A DNA stretch of 64,000 nucleotides from Janthinobacterium sp. 64. Lineage in GTDB: Bacteria; Pseudomonadota; Gammaproteobacteria; Burkholderiales; Burkholderiaceae_D. The position numbers and the translations under genes were made by a program. The DNA lies in contig NZ_PHUG01000001.1 in assembly GCF_002813325.1 (NCBI RefSeq), positions 5,766,001-5,830,000 of the forward strand. Reading direction: 5' to 3'. Under the pieces are notes generated by a model. The model made no database searches. It was not told the origin of the DNA and worked only from the letters and a program-made list of their open reading frames with translations. Within the stretch, counting starts at the first letter, position 1. Every line of letters begins with the position of its first letter. Positions 8,618 through 18,096 of this stretch are shown here, piece by piece.

Positions 8618-8953
8618 GCCGCCGGCGGCCACGCCGCTCGCGCATCACCTGACCCTTCTCCCTGCATAGCGCCAGCGAATTTTCGCGACGTCTGGCGCTG
8701 GCGCGCGTTTTTCCTTTCCTGCACATCCCTCCTCGGCAGCATGCCGGCAATTCCACGAAATCAATATGGCTTAATTGATATATTTATTGATTAATCATCC
8801 ATTCGCAATGAAAACGATAGAATTGGTGATTATTGCTGTATATGTTGCGATTTCGCCATATAAACTAATTTATTTGGTTTAATCATTATTTTTGACGTAT
8901 GATATTGATAATGCGCAAGTAAATGCCGCGATCTGAATGGGTGGAGAACCGTC
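8618..8953. other. 336-base intergenic region before the HD-GYP gene
   Basis: The left part holds an inverted repeat AGCGCCAG (8668-8675) / CTGGCGCT (8692-8699) followed after 8 bases by T5, a plausible terminator for the secreted protein. The right part (about 8750-8940) is strikingly AT-rich for this genome and probably carries the HD-GYP promoter. It includes the palindrome TGATTAATCA at 8788-8797. No gene seen. Confidence 0.6.
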
Positions 8954-10189
8954 GTGCTGAAAAAAATAACGAGTAGCGAACTCATGTTGGGAATGTACGT
9001 CGAACGCCTCGGCCGCTCCTGGCTTGAGAACCCGTTCTGGAAGCGTTCCTTTTTGCTCGAATCGCCGGCGGACCTGGAGCGTATCCGGGCGGCCCGCCTG
9101 AATGAAGTGTGGATCGACACGGCGCGCGGCCTGGTGCCGCCTGAACCTGTTGCCGTTCCTGCAGCCGCCGCAGCCGGCACCGAAGCTGCGGTGCCGGCCG
9201 TCTCCGTCCGCGTTGCGCATGTGGCGCCTGCCCTGTCGCGCGAGGCGGAAATGGCGCACGCCCGGCGACTGCTTGAGCGCACGCGCCAGGCCGTGCAGAC
9301 GATGTTTGACGAAGCGCGCATGGGCAAGGCCTTGGCCGTGGGGCAGGCCTACGCGCTGGTCGACGACATCGCCTCTTCGGTGCTGCGCGGCGGCGGCGTG
9401 CTGCTGGGCCTGGCACGCCTGAAAACGGCCGACAACTATACCTATATGCACTCGGTGGCCGTGTGTGCGCTGATGACGGCGCTGGCCAGGGAGCTGGAAC
9501 TGGCGCCGGAGCAGATACGCTCCGCCGGCCTGGCCGGATTGCTGCACGACATAGGCAAGATGGCCGTGCCGTCCGCCATCCTCAACAAGCCGGGCAGCCT
9601 GAGCGAGGCGGAGTTTTCTTCCGTGCGCGCCCATCCGGCGGCCGGCCACCGCATGCTGATCGAGGTGGATGATATCGATCCGGTGGCGCTCGACGTGTGT
9701 CTGCACCACCATGAAAAACTCGATGGCAGCGGTTATCCCAAAGGTTTGTGCGGCGAGGAAATCAGCCTGTATGCGCGCATGGGCGCCATCTGCGACGTGT
9801 ACGACGCGATCACCTCGAACCGGCCGTACAAGCAGGGCTGGTGCCCGGCCGAGTCGCTGCGCCGCATGGCGGCCTGGCGCGGCGGGCATCTGGACGCGAC
9901 ACTGTTTGCCGCCTTCGTTAAATGCCTGGGCATTTATCCGCTGGGCACCCTGGTGCGGCTGCAATCGGAGCGCCTGGCCGTGGTGGTGGGGCAGGCGGCG
10001 GGCAAGACGCTGACCTCGCCCAAGGTCCGCGTATTTTTTTCCATCCGCGCCGGCACGTGTATCGCACCCTGCGACATCGACCTGGCGGCGCCGGGTTGCC
10101 AAGAGCGCATTGTTTCCACGGAAAACGCTGCCCAGTGGGGCTTGCTGGACGTCGACCGCTACTGGGTCGACGAACCTGCTGTGGCATAG
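8954..10189 (+). CDS. HD-GYP domain cyclic-di-GMP phosphodiesterase with DUF3391
   Basis: 411 residues, GTG start with GGAGA 6 bases upstream. The N-terminal ~60 residues match the DUF3391 module ('GMYVERLGRSWLENPFW'). A variable Ala/Pro linker follows. The HD-GYP domain spans about 150-340: metal/HD motif 'LLHDIGKM', then 'HPAAGHRM', 'HHEKLDGSGYP' (the GYP signature) and 'ICDVYDAITSNRPYK'. These residues are those needed to hydrolyse c-di-GMP, so it should be active. A C-terminal beta region follows. It is 145 bases upstream of an Aer-type MCP and likely links c-di-GMP turnover to motility. Confidence 0.93.
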   Translation: MLKKITSSELMLGMYVERLGRSWLENPFWKRSFLLESPADLERIRAARLNEVWIDTARGLVPPEPVAVPAAAAAGTEAAVPAVSVRVAHVAPALSREAEMAHARRLLERTRQAVQTMFDEARMGKALAVGQAYALVDDIASSVLRGGGVLLGLARLKTADNYTYMHSVAVCALMTALARELELAPEQIRSAGLAGLLHDIGKMAVPSAILNKPGSLSEAEFSSVRAHPAAGHRMLIEVDDIDPVALDVCLHHHEKLDGSGYPKGLCGEEISLYARMGAICDVYDAITSNRPYKQGWCPAESLRRMAAWRGGHLDATLFAAFVKCLGIYPLGTLVRLQSERLAVVVGQAAGKTLTSPKVRVFFSIRAGTCIAPCDIDLAAPGCQERIVSTENAAQWGLLDVDRYWVDEPAVA

Positions 10190-10334
10190 CGGCTGCCACG
10201 GCAGGAATAAAGTGTATTTTGTTAATAATAAAATATTAAAATAATGGTGCCAGTGCCGCGTCCGTTTTCCTGTCTGGCGACCGTTCCTTGTCCGCATACC
10301 CGTCACCGTACGGGCTACCACTGAGGATGTGACC

Positions 10335-11975
10335 ATGCGACTCAATCTTCCCGTCAACGATACCGAGATCAATCTGAGCGATACCGAGACCATCGTCTCG
10401 ACTACCGACTTGCAAGGCAATATCACGTATGCGAACCCGTATTTCATCGCCGTCAGCGGTTACAGTGCGGAAGAATTGATCGGTGCGCCGCAAAACATCC
10501 TCCGGCATCCGGACATGCCGGTCGAAGCCTTCGCCGATTTCTGGGCCACCATCCGTTCCGGGCGTTCGTGGAGCGGCATGGTGAAAAACCGCTGCAAGGA
10601 TGGTGATTACTATTGGGTGCTGGCAAACGTGACGCCGGTGGTGGAAGACGGCGTGGCCGTCGGCTACATGTCCGTGCGCACCAAGCCCACGCGCCAGCAG
10701 GTGGCGCAGGCGTCGGCCCTGTACGCGCGCATCAAGGCGGGACAAGCGGACGGCATCGCCCTCAGCCAGGGCGCAGCCATGCGCACGGGCTGGCTGGCCA
10801 GGGTCGCCAGCCTGCGCGACGTCGCCCTGGGCAAGCGCATCGGCTGGAACCTTGGCTTGCTGAGCCTGATGTTGCTGCTGCAACTGGCGTGGAATGCCGG
10901 CGTGTTGCCCGATGCAAGCCACGGCTGGCTGACGGGCCTGTCCGTGCTGGCCTTGTGCGCGACCCTGTATTTCTGGCACAGCTTGCACCGCGCCGTGCTG
11001 CAACCGCTGCAGCGGGCGCGCCAGGCCTGCGACGTGATGGCGGGCGGCGACCTGACGGGCGAGCTCGATACCACGCGGCGCGACGAGATGGGGCAGCTGC
11101 TGCGTTCCTTGCGCCAGCTGCGCGTGAACTTGCACTCCATCGTCGGCGATGTGCGCGGCAATTTCCTGCGCATCAGCATGGCCAGCCAGGAAATCGCCGC
11201 TGGCAATATGGACTTGTCGGGCCGCACGGAAGCGCAGGCATCGGCCCTGGAGCAGACGGCGTCGAGCATGGAGCAACTGGCGGCCACGGTGCAGCAAAAC
11301 AGCGGCAACGCCGTGCAGGCGAGCGACATGGCGGGCAAGGTGCATGGCCTGGCGGGGCGCGGCGGCGAAATCGTCGGCCAGATGGTGACGATGATGGCGG
11401 ACATTAACGCTTCGTCAAAGAAGATCGGCGACATCACGGGCATTATCGAAGGCATTGCCTTCCAGACCAATATCCTCGCCCTGAACGCGGCAGTGGAAGC
11501 GGCGCGCGCGGGCGACCAAGGGCGTGGTTTTGCCGTCGTGGCGGGCGAGGTGCGCAACCTGGCCCAGCGCAGCGCCTCGGCGGCCACGGAAATCAAGCAA
11601 TTGATCACGGCATCGCTGGAGCAGGTGCAGGCGGGCGCGAAGCTGGCGCAGCAGGCGGGCGCCAGCAGCGCCGAGATGCTGGGCGCCGTGCAGGGCGTGC
11701 ACGGCATCATGGAAGAAATCGCCTCCGCCTCGCGCGAACAAAGCCATGGCATCGGCCAGGTCAACATGGCCGTCACGCAGATGGACGAGGTGACGCAGCA
11801 GAATGCGGCACTGGTGGAGGAATCGGCGGCCGCCTCCGCGTCGCTGCAAGGCCAGGCCTTGCAACTGGAGCAAGCCATGTCGCTGTTCAAGCTGGAACGG
11901 CGGCGCGGCGGCCAGGCTACCCCTTCGCGCGCGCCGGAGCGCCGCGCTACAGTAGGTGCTCTGACAGCGCCTTGA
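10335..11975 (+). CDS. Methyl-accepting chemotaxis protein with N-terminal PAS (Aer-like)
   Basis: 546 residues from the ATG at 10335 (GAGGA 7 bases before; an in-frame GTG lies two codons upstream). The PAS domain (about 20-120) includes 'GNITYANPYFIAVSGYSAEE' and 'NILRHPDMP', the Aer-type FAD-PAS pattern that senses redox/oxygen. Two membrane segments (about 170-215) are followed by a HAMP and the MCP signalling hairpin with 'GIAFQTNILALNAAVEAARA'. There is no C-terminal xWxxF pentapeptide, so adaptation enzymes would dock elsewhere. Its 3' end overlaps the convergent DUF2071 gene by 29 bases. Confidence 0.93.
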   Translation: MRLNLPVNDTEINLSDTETIVSTTDLQGNITYANPYFIAVSGYSAEELIGAPQNILRHPDMPVEAFADFWATIRSGRSWSGMVKNRCKDGDYYWVLANVTPVVEDGVAVGYMSVRTKPTRQQVAQASALYARIKAGQADGIALSQGAAMRTGWLARVASLRDVALGKRIGWNLGLLSLMLLLQLAWNAGVLPDASHGWLTGLSVLALCATLYFWHSLHRAVLQPLQRARQACDVMAGGDLTGELDTTRRDEMGQLLRSLRQLRVNLHSIVGDVRGNFLRISMASQEIAAGNMDLSGRTEAQASALEQTASSMEQLAATVQQNSGNAVQASDMAGKVHGLAGRGGEIVGQMVTMMADINASSKKIGDITGIIEGIAFQTNILALNAAVEAARAGDQGRGFAVVAGEVRNLAQRSASAATEIKQLITASLEQVQAGAKLAQQAGASSAEMLGAVQGVHGIMEEIASASREQSHGIGQVNMAVTQMDEVTQQNAALVEESAAASASLQGQALQLEQAMSLFKLERRRGGQATPSRAPERRATVGALTAP

Positions 11976-12795
11976 AGTCCACTTGCGGCACGAGAAAGGC
12001 AAACGGCCTGGATACGGGCGGCAGTTGCCTCAGCAAGCCGCAGTCGGCGCGCCAGGCCGTCAGCGCTTGCACTTGATCCACATCAACGGGCAAGTCGATT
12101 TCACCGAAGACCAGCTTGCCGTTGCGCGGCACGTGCGCGATGGCTGCATCCTGGCAAGCGAGGAAGGCGACGGCGGCGTGCCAGTTGCCGAACAGCGCTT
12201 GCCAGTCGGCATCAAGATCATGCTCCACGGTGATGTCCGCCTGCACCTCCAGCGCGGGGGCGCTGCCGGCGCCGCTGGCAATGCTGCAGCGCGCTTGCGT
12301 GGCGCTGACTGTCAGCGTCATGGAGTGCGCCAAATGGGTCGGCAGGATATCGCTGAACAGCCGCGTGCCCAGCGCATGGGGCAAGCTGTCCATGATGTTT
12401 TTCAAAAAATACACGCAGGGCACGGCGGGCGCATCCGGCGGCGTGTGGTCCAGATAGAAACGCCAGTTGCTTTGCAGGGGCGATGGCAGCAGGCGGCGCA
12501 GCGGGCCGGGCAGGGCCGGGCCGAAATGCCCGTGGCGGTAGGTCAGCACGGTAAACGGCGTCTTGCCGTCGCGCTGCCACAAGGCCACACCAGGTGGCAA
12601 TAATTTCTGCGCGGCAGCGGCGTCGACCAGCCAGCTCACGTACACGACGTCGCGCACGTCGCTGTGCAGGGTCAGGAAGGGCAGGCGCGACATGACGGCC
12701 TGGCGCACACTGGCAAAACTCGTGCAATTGGCGAGCGCGGCAAACAATCGCCCCGGCCAGCCCGCGCGCGGGTGGCGATAAGTGTTGTCTTGCAA
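11947..12795 (-). CDS. DUF2071 (YqjF-like) family protein
   Basis: 282 residues from a TTG at 12795; an ATG at 12693 ('MSRLPFLTLHSDVRD') would give 248 residues and starts nearer the conserved domain, so the start is uncertain. The pattern 'DVVYVSWLVDAAAAQKLLPPG' followed by 'TPFTVLTYRHGHFGP' resembles DUF2071/YqjF proteins (acetoacetate-decarboxylase-like fold, function unknown). Tail-to-tail overlap with the MCP; not obviously in an operon. Confidence 0.65.
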   Translation of the reverse strand: MQDNTYRHPRAGWPGRLFAALANCTSFASVRQAVMSRLPFLTLHSDVRDVVYVSWLVDAAAAQKLLPPGVALWQRDGKTPFTVLTYRHGHFGPALPGPLRRLLPSPLQSNWRFYLDHTPPDAPAVPCVYFLKNIMDSLPHALGTRLFSDILPTHLAHSMTLTVSATQARCSIASGAGSAPALEVQADITVEHDLDADWQALFGNWHAAVAFLACQDAAIAHVPRNGKLVFGEIDLPVDVDQVQALTAWRADCGLLRQLPPVSRPFAFLVPQVDFKALSEHLL

Positions 12796-12857
12796 TTGGG
12801 AACTTTCGGATGCGGTGATGCAGGCGGACGGCGCCGCCTGCCGGATGCGTTACGTGT

Positions 12858-13640
12858 TTACTGCATGTGCCAGCCGTGGCTCACTACAATCGACTGGCCG
12901 CTCAGTGCCGTCGACGGGAAGGCCGCCAGGAACACGGCCGTTTGCGCCACGTCTTGCGTGGTGGTGAATTCGCCGTCAATCGTGTCTTTCAGCATCACCT
13001 TCTTGATCACGTCTTCTTCGCTGATGTTCAGCTGGGCCGCCTGTTCGGGGATTTGCTTGTCGACCAGAGGCGTGCGCACGAAGCCGGGGCAGATGACGTT
13101 GGCACGGATGCCGTCCTTGGCGCCTTCCTTGGCCACGACCTTGGCCAGGCCCAGCAAACCATGCTTGGCGGCCACGTAGGCGCTCTTGAACGGCGAGCCT
13201 TCGTGCGAGTGCACGGACCCCATGTAGATGATGGCGCCGCCGCGGCCGGCCTTGATCATTTCACGCATGCAGGCGCGCGTGGTGAGGAAGGCGCCGTCCA
13301 TGTGAATGGCCAGCATCTTTTTCCATTGATCGAACGGGTAGTCGACAACGGGACTGATGATCTGGATGCCCGCGTTGCTGATCAGGATATCGATGCCGCC
13401 GAAATGGGCCGCGGCATCGGCCACGCCCTGGTCGACTTGCGCTTCGCTGGAGACATCCATGGCGACGGCAAACGCCTGTCCGCCTGACTGCTTGATTTCC
13501 TCGGCCGTCTTGCTGGCCGCTTCCAGGGCCAGGTCGGCGATGACGACCTTGGCGCCTTGTTTTGCGTATTCAATGGCCATTTCCTTGCCGATACCACTGG
13601 CGGCGCCGGTAATCAGTGCGACTTTGTCTTTGAGTTGCAT
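12858..13640 (-). CDS. bdhA: 3-hydroxybutyrate dehydrogenase (SDR family)
   Basis: 260 residues, start at the second ATG (AAGGA 5 bases upstream). Classical SDR: '[11 protein letters not shown]' nucleotide-binding loop, 'NAG' strand, catalytic Ser in 'GSVHSHEG', and 'YVAAKHG' with Tyr/Lys. The C-terminal '[15 protein letters not shown]' and the '[18 protein letters not shown]' region are characteristic of bacterial D-3-hydroxybutyrate dehydrogenases, which interconvert 3-hydroxybutyrate and acetoacetate during PHB turnover in the cytoplasm. Transcribed in the same direction as, and downstream of, an AraC regulator (13757-14794), which may control it. Confidence 0.88.
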   Translation of the reverse strand: MQLKDKVALITGAASGIGKEMAIEYAKQGAKVVIADLALEAASKTAEEIKQSGGQAFAVAMDVSSEAQVDQGVADAAAHFGGIDILISNAGIQIISPVVDYPFDQWKKMLAIHMDGAFLTTRACMREMIKAGRGGAIIYMGSVHSHEGSPFKSAYVAAKHGLLGLAKVVAKEGAKDGIRANVICPGFVRTPLVDKQIPEQAAQLNISEEDVIKKVMLKDTIDGEFTTTQDVAQTAVFLAAFPSTALSGQSIVVSHGWHMQ

Positions 13641-13756
13641 ATTAATCCTTTGCATTGCGGGTTGGAGTGATCGTGGAAAACCTGACTATGCCAGTATAGC
13701 CAGAAAACGCGTCAGGCAGGACCCGCGCACGCCTGCAAGCCGGCTTGCTTCTGCTG

Positions 13757-14794
13757 TCATTGCTGCAGGCGCCAGGCGCCGGGATTGGTGCCCGCCCAGG
13801 TGCGGAACGCGTGGTTGAACGCGCTTTGCTCCTGGTAACCGAGCAGAAAGGCGATGTCGACCAGCGACAGATCCGGCTCGCGCAGATAATCGCGCGCCAG
13901 GCCGTAGCGGGTCTGGTCCAGCACGGCCTGGAAGCTGGTGCCCGCGTCGGCCAGCTTGCGCTGCAAGGTGCGCGGCGTGACGGCCAGTGCGGCGGCAACG
14001 CTGGCCAGCCGGGCCGAGCCCTGGCGCAAGCCCGCGACGATGGCCGCGTGCACTTGCGCCTCGATGCCGGCGCCGCTTCCCGCTGCGGCCTGGCGCTGCG
14101 CCAGCAACTGTTCCGCATGCTGGCACAGCACGGGGTACAGGCTGACGTCGGCGTTCGGCACGGGCCAGTCCAGCAATTGCGCGTCGAAGGTGGCCGTGTT
14201 GGCGGCGGCGTTGAAGGCGGGCAGGCTGCCCAGCACGCGCACGTATTCGCCGCGGTGCGTGGCGTGGCGCAGCAGCTCGCCGCCGCCATCATGGGTGAAT
14301 GCCAGTTTGGCCGGCGGCAGCGGCATGCCCGCCAGCCAGTCGCCGCTGACTTTGACGCCGGCAAAGACGCTGTCGACCAGGTGCCGGCTGGCGCCCGGGT
14401 AATTGCTGGCCCAGCGGTAGTGCGCGATGGCGCCGTCGCGCTGCAGCGTCGAGCGGCCCAGGTCGTGCGCCAGCCGTTCGTAGCGGGCCGTCTGTTCCAG
14501 CGCCTGGCCCACGTTCTTGCAACTGAGTAAAATCAAGCCGTAGGCGCTGTAGGTACCCATGCGTACGCGCTGGCCCACGTGCAGGCCGAAATGCGCGTCG
14601 CCCGCCAGCTTTGCGCCCGCATCGAGCAAGCGCACGTAGTCGCGCGCGGCCAGGCTGGTCGCGGACGCTTCCAGGCTGTGCGGCGGCACGCCTGCCGCTT
14701 GCGCCAGGGTGGCTGCCGCGATGCCGTGCGCGCCGGCCGCTTCGAGCAGCGGCAGCAGATAGGCGCCGGCGACACGGCCGTCAGTACTTGTCAT
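13757..14794 (-). CDS. AraC family regulator (Arabinose_bd-type N-domain)
   Basis: 345 residues. The N-terminal ~190 residues resemble the OruR/ArgR-like sensor domain ('GLHVGQRVRMGTYSAYGLIL'). The C-terminal ~95 residues hold the two HTHs with 'RTLQRKLADAGTSFQAVLDQ' and 'SLVDIAFLLGYQEQSAFNHA'. It is divergent from the FAD-oxidase/glpD-like operon (126-base gap) and upstream of bdhA on the same strand, so either could be its target; the sequence does not decide. Confidence 0.9.
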   Translation of the reverse strand: MTSTDGRVAGAYLLPLLEAAGAHGIAAATLAQAAGVPPHSLEASATSLAARDYVRLLDAGAKLAGDAHFGLHVGQRVRMGTYSAYGLILLSCKNVGQALEQTARYERLAHDLGRSTLQRDGAIAHYRWASNYPGASRHLVDSVFAGVKVSGDWLAGMPLPPAKLAFTHDGGGELLRHATHRGEYVRVLGSLPAFNAAANTATFDAQLLDWPVPNADVSLYPVLCQHAEQLLAQRQAAAGSGAGIEAQVHAAIVAGLRQGSARLASVAAALAVTPRTLQRKLADAGTSFQAVLDQTRYGLARDYLREPDLSLVDIAFLLGYQEQSAFNHAFRTWAGTNPGAWRLQQ

Positions 14795-14920
14795 GATGGA
14801 ACAATGCGATTGTCATGAAAAACCAATACCCTTGGCCTGTGGCGGCATATTCTGTTGAGAAGGCAAGGACAGTATAGCAAGCCGCCGTGGCGCGCAACTG
14901 GCCAAACACAGGGGATGTCA

Positions 14921-16531
14921 ATGCAACGCTGGAATGGCTGGGGAGATGACGGCATCACGTATGCGCTGAGCGGGGAGGCGCTGGCATTCCTGGGCGAGCG
15001 CCTGGGGCCGGGCAGCGCCATTGCCGATGCCACCTTCGATGACGCCTGCGCCCAGGTGCCCGCGTCGCGCCTGGCGCCGCATCCGCTGGTCGATACCTTG
15101 CCTGCCACGCGGGTGCGCCATGCGCTCGGTCAAAGCCTGCCCGACTGGTTCAAATTGCGCCACGGCCGCATCGGTGCCGTGCCCGATGGCGTGGCCTTTC
15201 CCGACAGCGCGCTGCAGGTGCGCCAGCTGCTCGACTACGCGCGCCAGGCTTGCGTGGCCGTGATACCGCACGGTGGCGGCACCAGCGTGGCCGGGCATTT
15301 GACGGTGGCGGCGGGGTCGCGTCCCGTGCTGGCGCTGAGCCTTCGGCGTTTGTCTGCGCTGGGCCACCTGGACCGCGAAGCGCAGCTGGCCACGTTTGGC
15401 GCGGGCGTGTATGGCCCCGACCTGGAAGCGCAGTTGCGCGCGCAGGGCTATACCCTGGGCCATTATCCGCAGTCGTTCGAATATTCCACCCTGGGCGGCT
15501 GGATCGCCACGCGCTCGTCGGGCCAGCAATCGCTGCGCTATGGCCGCATCGAGCAGCTGTTCGCGGGCGGCGAGGTGGAAACGCCGTCCGGCACCCTGAC
15601 GATTCCCACGTTTCCCGCGTCGGCGGCCGGCATCGACCTGCGCGAAATGGTGCTCGGCTCCGAGGGGCGGCTGGGCATCCTGACGCAGGCCACGGTGCGC
15701 ATCTCGCCGCTGCCGCCCTACGAAGCATTCCATGCCGTGTTTTTCGCCGACTGGGGCCAGGCACAGGGGGCGGTGCGGACGCTGGCCCAGTCGCGCCTGC
15801 CCCTGTGCATGCTGCGCCTGTCGAACGCGCTCGAAACGCAAACCATGCTGACCCTGGCCGGGCATAAAAAACTGGTGGGACTGCTGGAACGCTATTTGTC
15901 CCTGCGCGGCTGCGGTGAAGGCAAGTGCATGCTGATGCTGGGCGTCAGCGGAGAGGCCGGCCCCGCGCGCGCGGCCCTGCGCGGCGCGCTGGCGCTGGCG
16001 CGGCGGCACAAGGGCGTGCACGTGGGACGCCACATGGGCGATAAATGGAAGCAGGGGAGATTTCGCAACGTCTACCTGCGCAATGGCGCCTGGGAACACG
16101 GCTATGTCATCGACACGGTGGAAACGGCCGTCGACTGGCCCCGCGTGACGGCCATGATGGCGGCGCTGGAGCAGGCGGGCACCGATGCGCTGGCCGCGCA
16201 CGGCGAGCGGGTGCACGTCTACACGCACCTGTCGCACGTGTATGCGCAGGGCGCCAGCGTCTACACCACCTATGTGTACCGGCTGGGGCCCACGTACGAG
16301 GACAACATGGCGCGCTGGCGTACCTTGAAACGCGCGGCCGGCGCCGCCATCGTCGCCAACGGCGGCACCATCAGCCACCAGCATGGCGTGGGCACGGACC
16401 ACGCGCCGTGGCTGGTGGCCGAAAAGGGAGAACTGGGCATCGCCGCCATGCGCGCGCTGCTGCGCCAGTTCGACCCGCAGGGCATGATGAACCCGGGCAA
16501 ACTGCTGCCTGACGCGGGAATCGGATTGTGA
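14921..16531 (+). CDS. FAD-binding oxidase, alkyldihydroxyacetonephosphate synthase-like
   Basis: 536 residues, start at ATG 14921 (GGGG seven bases before). The VAO-type FAD domain shows 'VIPHGGGTSVAGHL' and 'STLGGWIATRSSGQQS', both typical of AGPS/D-lactate-dehydrogenase-like flavoproteins. The C-domain carries 'YTHLSHVYAQGASVYTTY' and 'GGTISHQHGVG', the AGPS-type active-site segments, but with Gln where AGPS has the central His of its His triplet. AGPS exchanges an acyl for an alkyl chain on DHAP in ether-lipid synthesis. Gene order with GlpD and a kinase supports work on glycerol/DHAP chemistry, but a different hydroxy-acid oxidation cannot be excluded. First gene of a four-gene overlapping operon. 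Confidence 0.8.
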   Translation: MQRWNGWGDDGITYALSGEALAFLGERLGPGSAIADATFDDACAQVPASRLAPHPLVDTLPATRVRHALGQSLPDWFKLRHGRIGAVPDGVAFPDSALQVRQLLDYARQACVAVIPHGGGTSVAGHLTVAAGSRPVLALSLRRLSALGHLDREAQLATFGAGVYGPDLEAQLRAQGYTLGHYPQSFEYSTLGGWIATRSSGQQSLRYGRIEQLFAGGEVETPSGTLTIPTFPASAAGIDLREMVLGSEGRLGILTQATVRISPLPPYEAFHAVFFADWGQAQGAVRTLAQSRLPLCMLRLSNALETQTMLTLAGHKKLVGLLERYLSLRGCGEGKCMLMLGVSGEAGPARAALRGALALARRHKGVHVGRHMGDKWKQGRFRNVYLRNGAWEHGYVIDTVETAVDWPRVTAMMAALEQAGTDALAAHGERVHVYTHLSHVYAQGASVYTTYVYRLGPTYEDNMARWRTLKRAAGAAIVANGGTISHQHGVGTDHAPWLVAEKGELGIAAMRALLRQFDPQGMMNPGKLLPDAGIGL

Positions 16532-18096
16532 ACAGGGCGGATTTGCCCGGCATCCTGGCGCGCGAGTGGGAGGTGCTGGTCGTCGGCGGCGGCATCACGG
16601 GCGCCGGCATCCTGCTCGAAGCGGCGCGGCGCGGCTTGACGGCCCTGCTGGTGGAGCAGCGCGATTTCGCCTGGGGCACGTCGAGCCGCTCCTCGAAGCT
16701 GGTGCATGGCGGCTTGCGCTACCTGAAACAGGGCCAGTTCGCGCTGACGCGCGAATCGGTGCATGAGCGGCAAGCTTTGCTGACGGATGCGGCGGGGCTG
16801 GTCGACCCGCAGGGCTTTGCCTTTGGCGACTACACGGGCAGGAAACCGGGGCGGCGCCAGTTCATGCTGGGCCTGGCCATCTATGACGTGATGGCGGGCC
16901 GGCGCGCGCGCCGCTATGTCGACGCGGCGGACTTTGCCATGCTGGCGCCGCACGTCCGGCGCGACGGCTTGCAGGGCGGTATGCTGTACCAGGACGCCAA
17001 GACGGACGACGCGCGCCTGGTGCTGCGCGTGCTGCAGGAAGCGCGCCGCCATGGCGGCGTGGCCGTCAATTACCTGGGCGTGGCGTCCTTGCTGCGTGAC
17101 GGTGGCAAGGTCGCCGGCGCCACCTTGACCGATGCGCTCGATGGCAGGGCATTGACCGTGCGCGCGCGCCTCGTGATCAGCGCCACGGGCGCCTGGGCCG
17201 ACGGCTTGCGCGGCCAGGTGGGAGAGCCGCCTAAACTGCGGCCCCTGCGCGGCAGCCATCTGCTGCTGCCTGCCTGGCGGCTGCCGCTGGCGCAAGCCGT
17301 CAGCCTGATGCACCCGCATGATGGCCGTCCCGTGTTTGCGTATCCGTGGGAGGGCGTGACCCTGGTGGGCACCACCGATGTCGACCACGGCGCCAGCCTG
17401 GACGAAGAACCGGCCATCACGCGCGGCGAACTTGCGTATCTGCTGGCCGCCTTGCAGTGGCAGTTCCCGCAGCTGGCGCTGGGTGAAGGCGACGTGCTGG
17501 CCACGTTTGCCGGCGTGCGTCCCGTCATCGGCAGCGGCCAGCTTGACCCGTCGAAGGAAGCGCGCGAACATGCGCTATGGCTGGAAAACGGCTTGCTGAC
17601 GGTGGCCGGCGGCAAGCTGACGACGTTTCGCGTGATCGCCCTCGACGCATTGCGCCGCGCCGCGCCGCTGCTGCCTGGCTGGCAAGCGGATTTGCGCCCC
17701 TTGCCGATTTTCGACACGACGCCGCCCTTGTCGGGCAAGGCCCTGGTGCTCGATGCCGAGCAGCGCGAAAGGCTGCTGGGTCGCCATGGCGCGTGGGCGC
17801 AGGCGCTGTGCGATGCGGCGCACGATGGCGAACTGGCGCCGATTCCCGGCACGCAGACCCTGTGGGCGCAGCTGCGCTGGGGCGCGCGCATGGAGGACGT
17901 GCAGCACCTGGACGACTTGCTGCTGCGGCGCACGCGCCTCGGTTTGCAGCTGGCCGGCGGCGCGCTTGCTATCATGCCGCGCTTGCGCGCCATCTGCCAG
18001 CGTGAACTGGGCTGGGACGACGCGCGCTGGGAAGAAGAGCAGCAGCGTTACCTGGCCCTGTGGCGCCGCCATTACAGCGTGCCGCAAGGCGAATGA
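16528..18096 (+). CDS. Glycerol-3-phosphate dehydrogenase/oxidase (GlpD-like)
   Basis: 522 residues, GTG start overlapping the previous stop (GTGA), indicating translational coupling. N-terminal FAD site 'VLVVGGGITGAGILLEAARRG' (dinucleotide fold near residues 16-36) followed by 'WGTSSRSSKLVHGGLRYL', the GlpD substrate-site signature. C-terminal 'GGKLTTFRVIALDAL' is also diagnostic. The family oxidises sn-glycerol-3-phosphate to DHAP, passing electrons to quinone at the inner membrane. Its company (AGPS-like enzyme, FGGY kinase) differs from an ordinary glpFKD locus, so it may be a specialised paralogue supplying DHAP. Confidence 0.88.
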   Translation: MNRADLPGILAREWEVLVVGGGITGAGILLEAARRGLTALLVEQRDFAWGTSSRSSKLVHGGLRYLKQGQFALTRESVHERQALLTDAAGLVDPQGFAFGDYTGRKPGRRQFMLGLAIYDVMAGRRARRYVDAADFAMLAPHVRRDGLQGGMLYQDAKTDDARLVLRVLQEARRHGGVAVNYLGVASLLRDGGKVAGATLTDALDGRALTVRARLVISATGAWADGLRGQVGEPPKLRPLRGSHLLLPAWRLPLAQAVSLMHPHDGRPVFAYPWEGVTLVGTTDVDHGASLDEEPAITRGELAYLLAALQWQFPQLALGEGDVLATFAGVRPVIGSGQLDPSKEAREHALWLENGLLTVAGGKLTTFRVIALDALRRAAPLLPGWQADLRPLPIFDTTPPLSGKALVLDAEQRERLLGRHGAWAQALCDAAHDGELAPIPGTQTLWAQLRWGARMEDVQHLDDLLLRRTRLGLQLAGGALAIMPRLRAICQRELGWDDARWEEEQQRYLALWRRHYSVPQGE

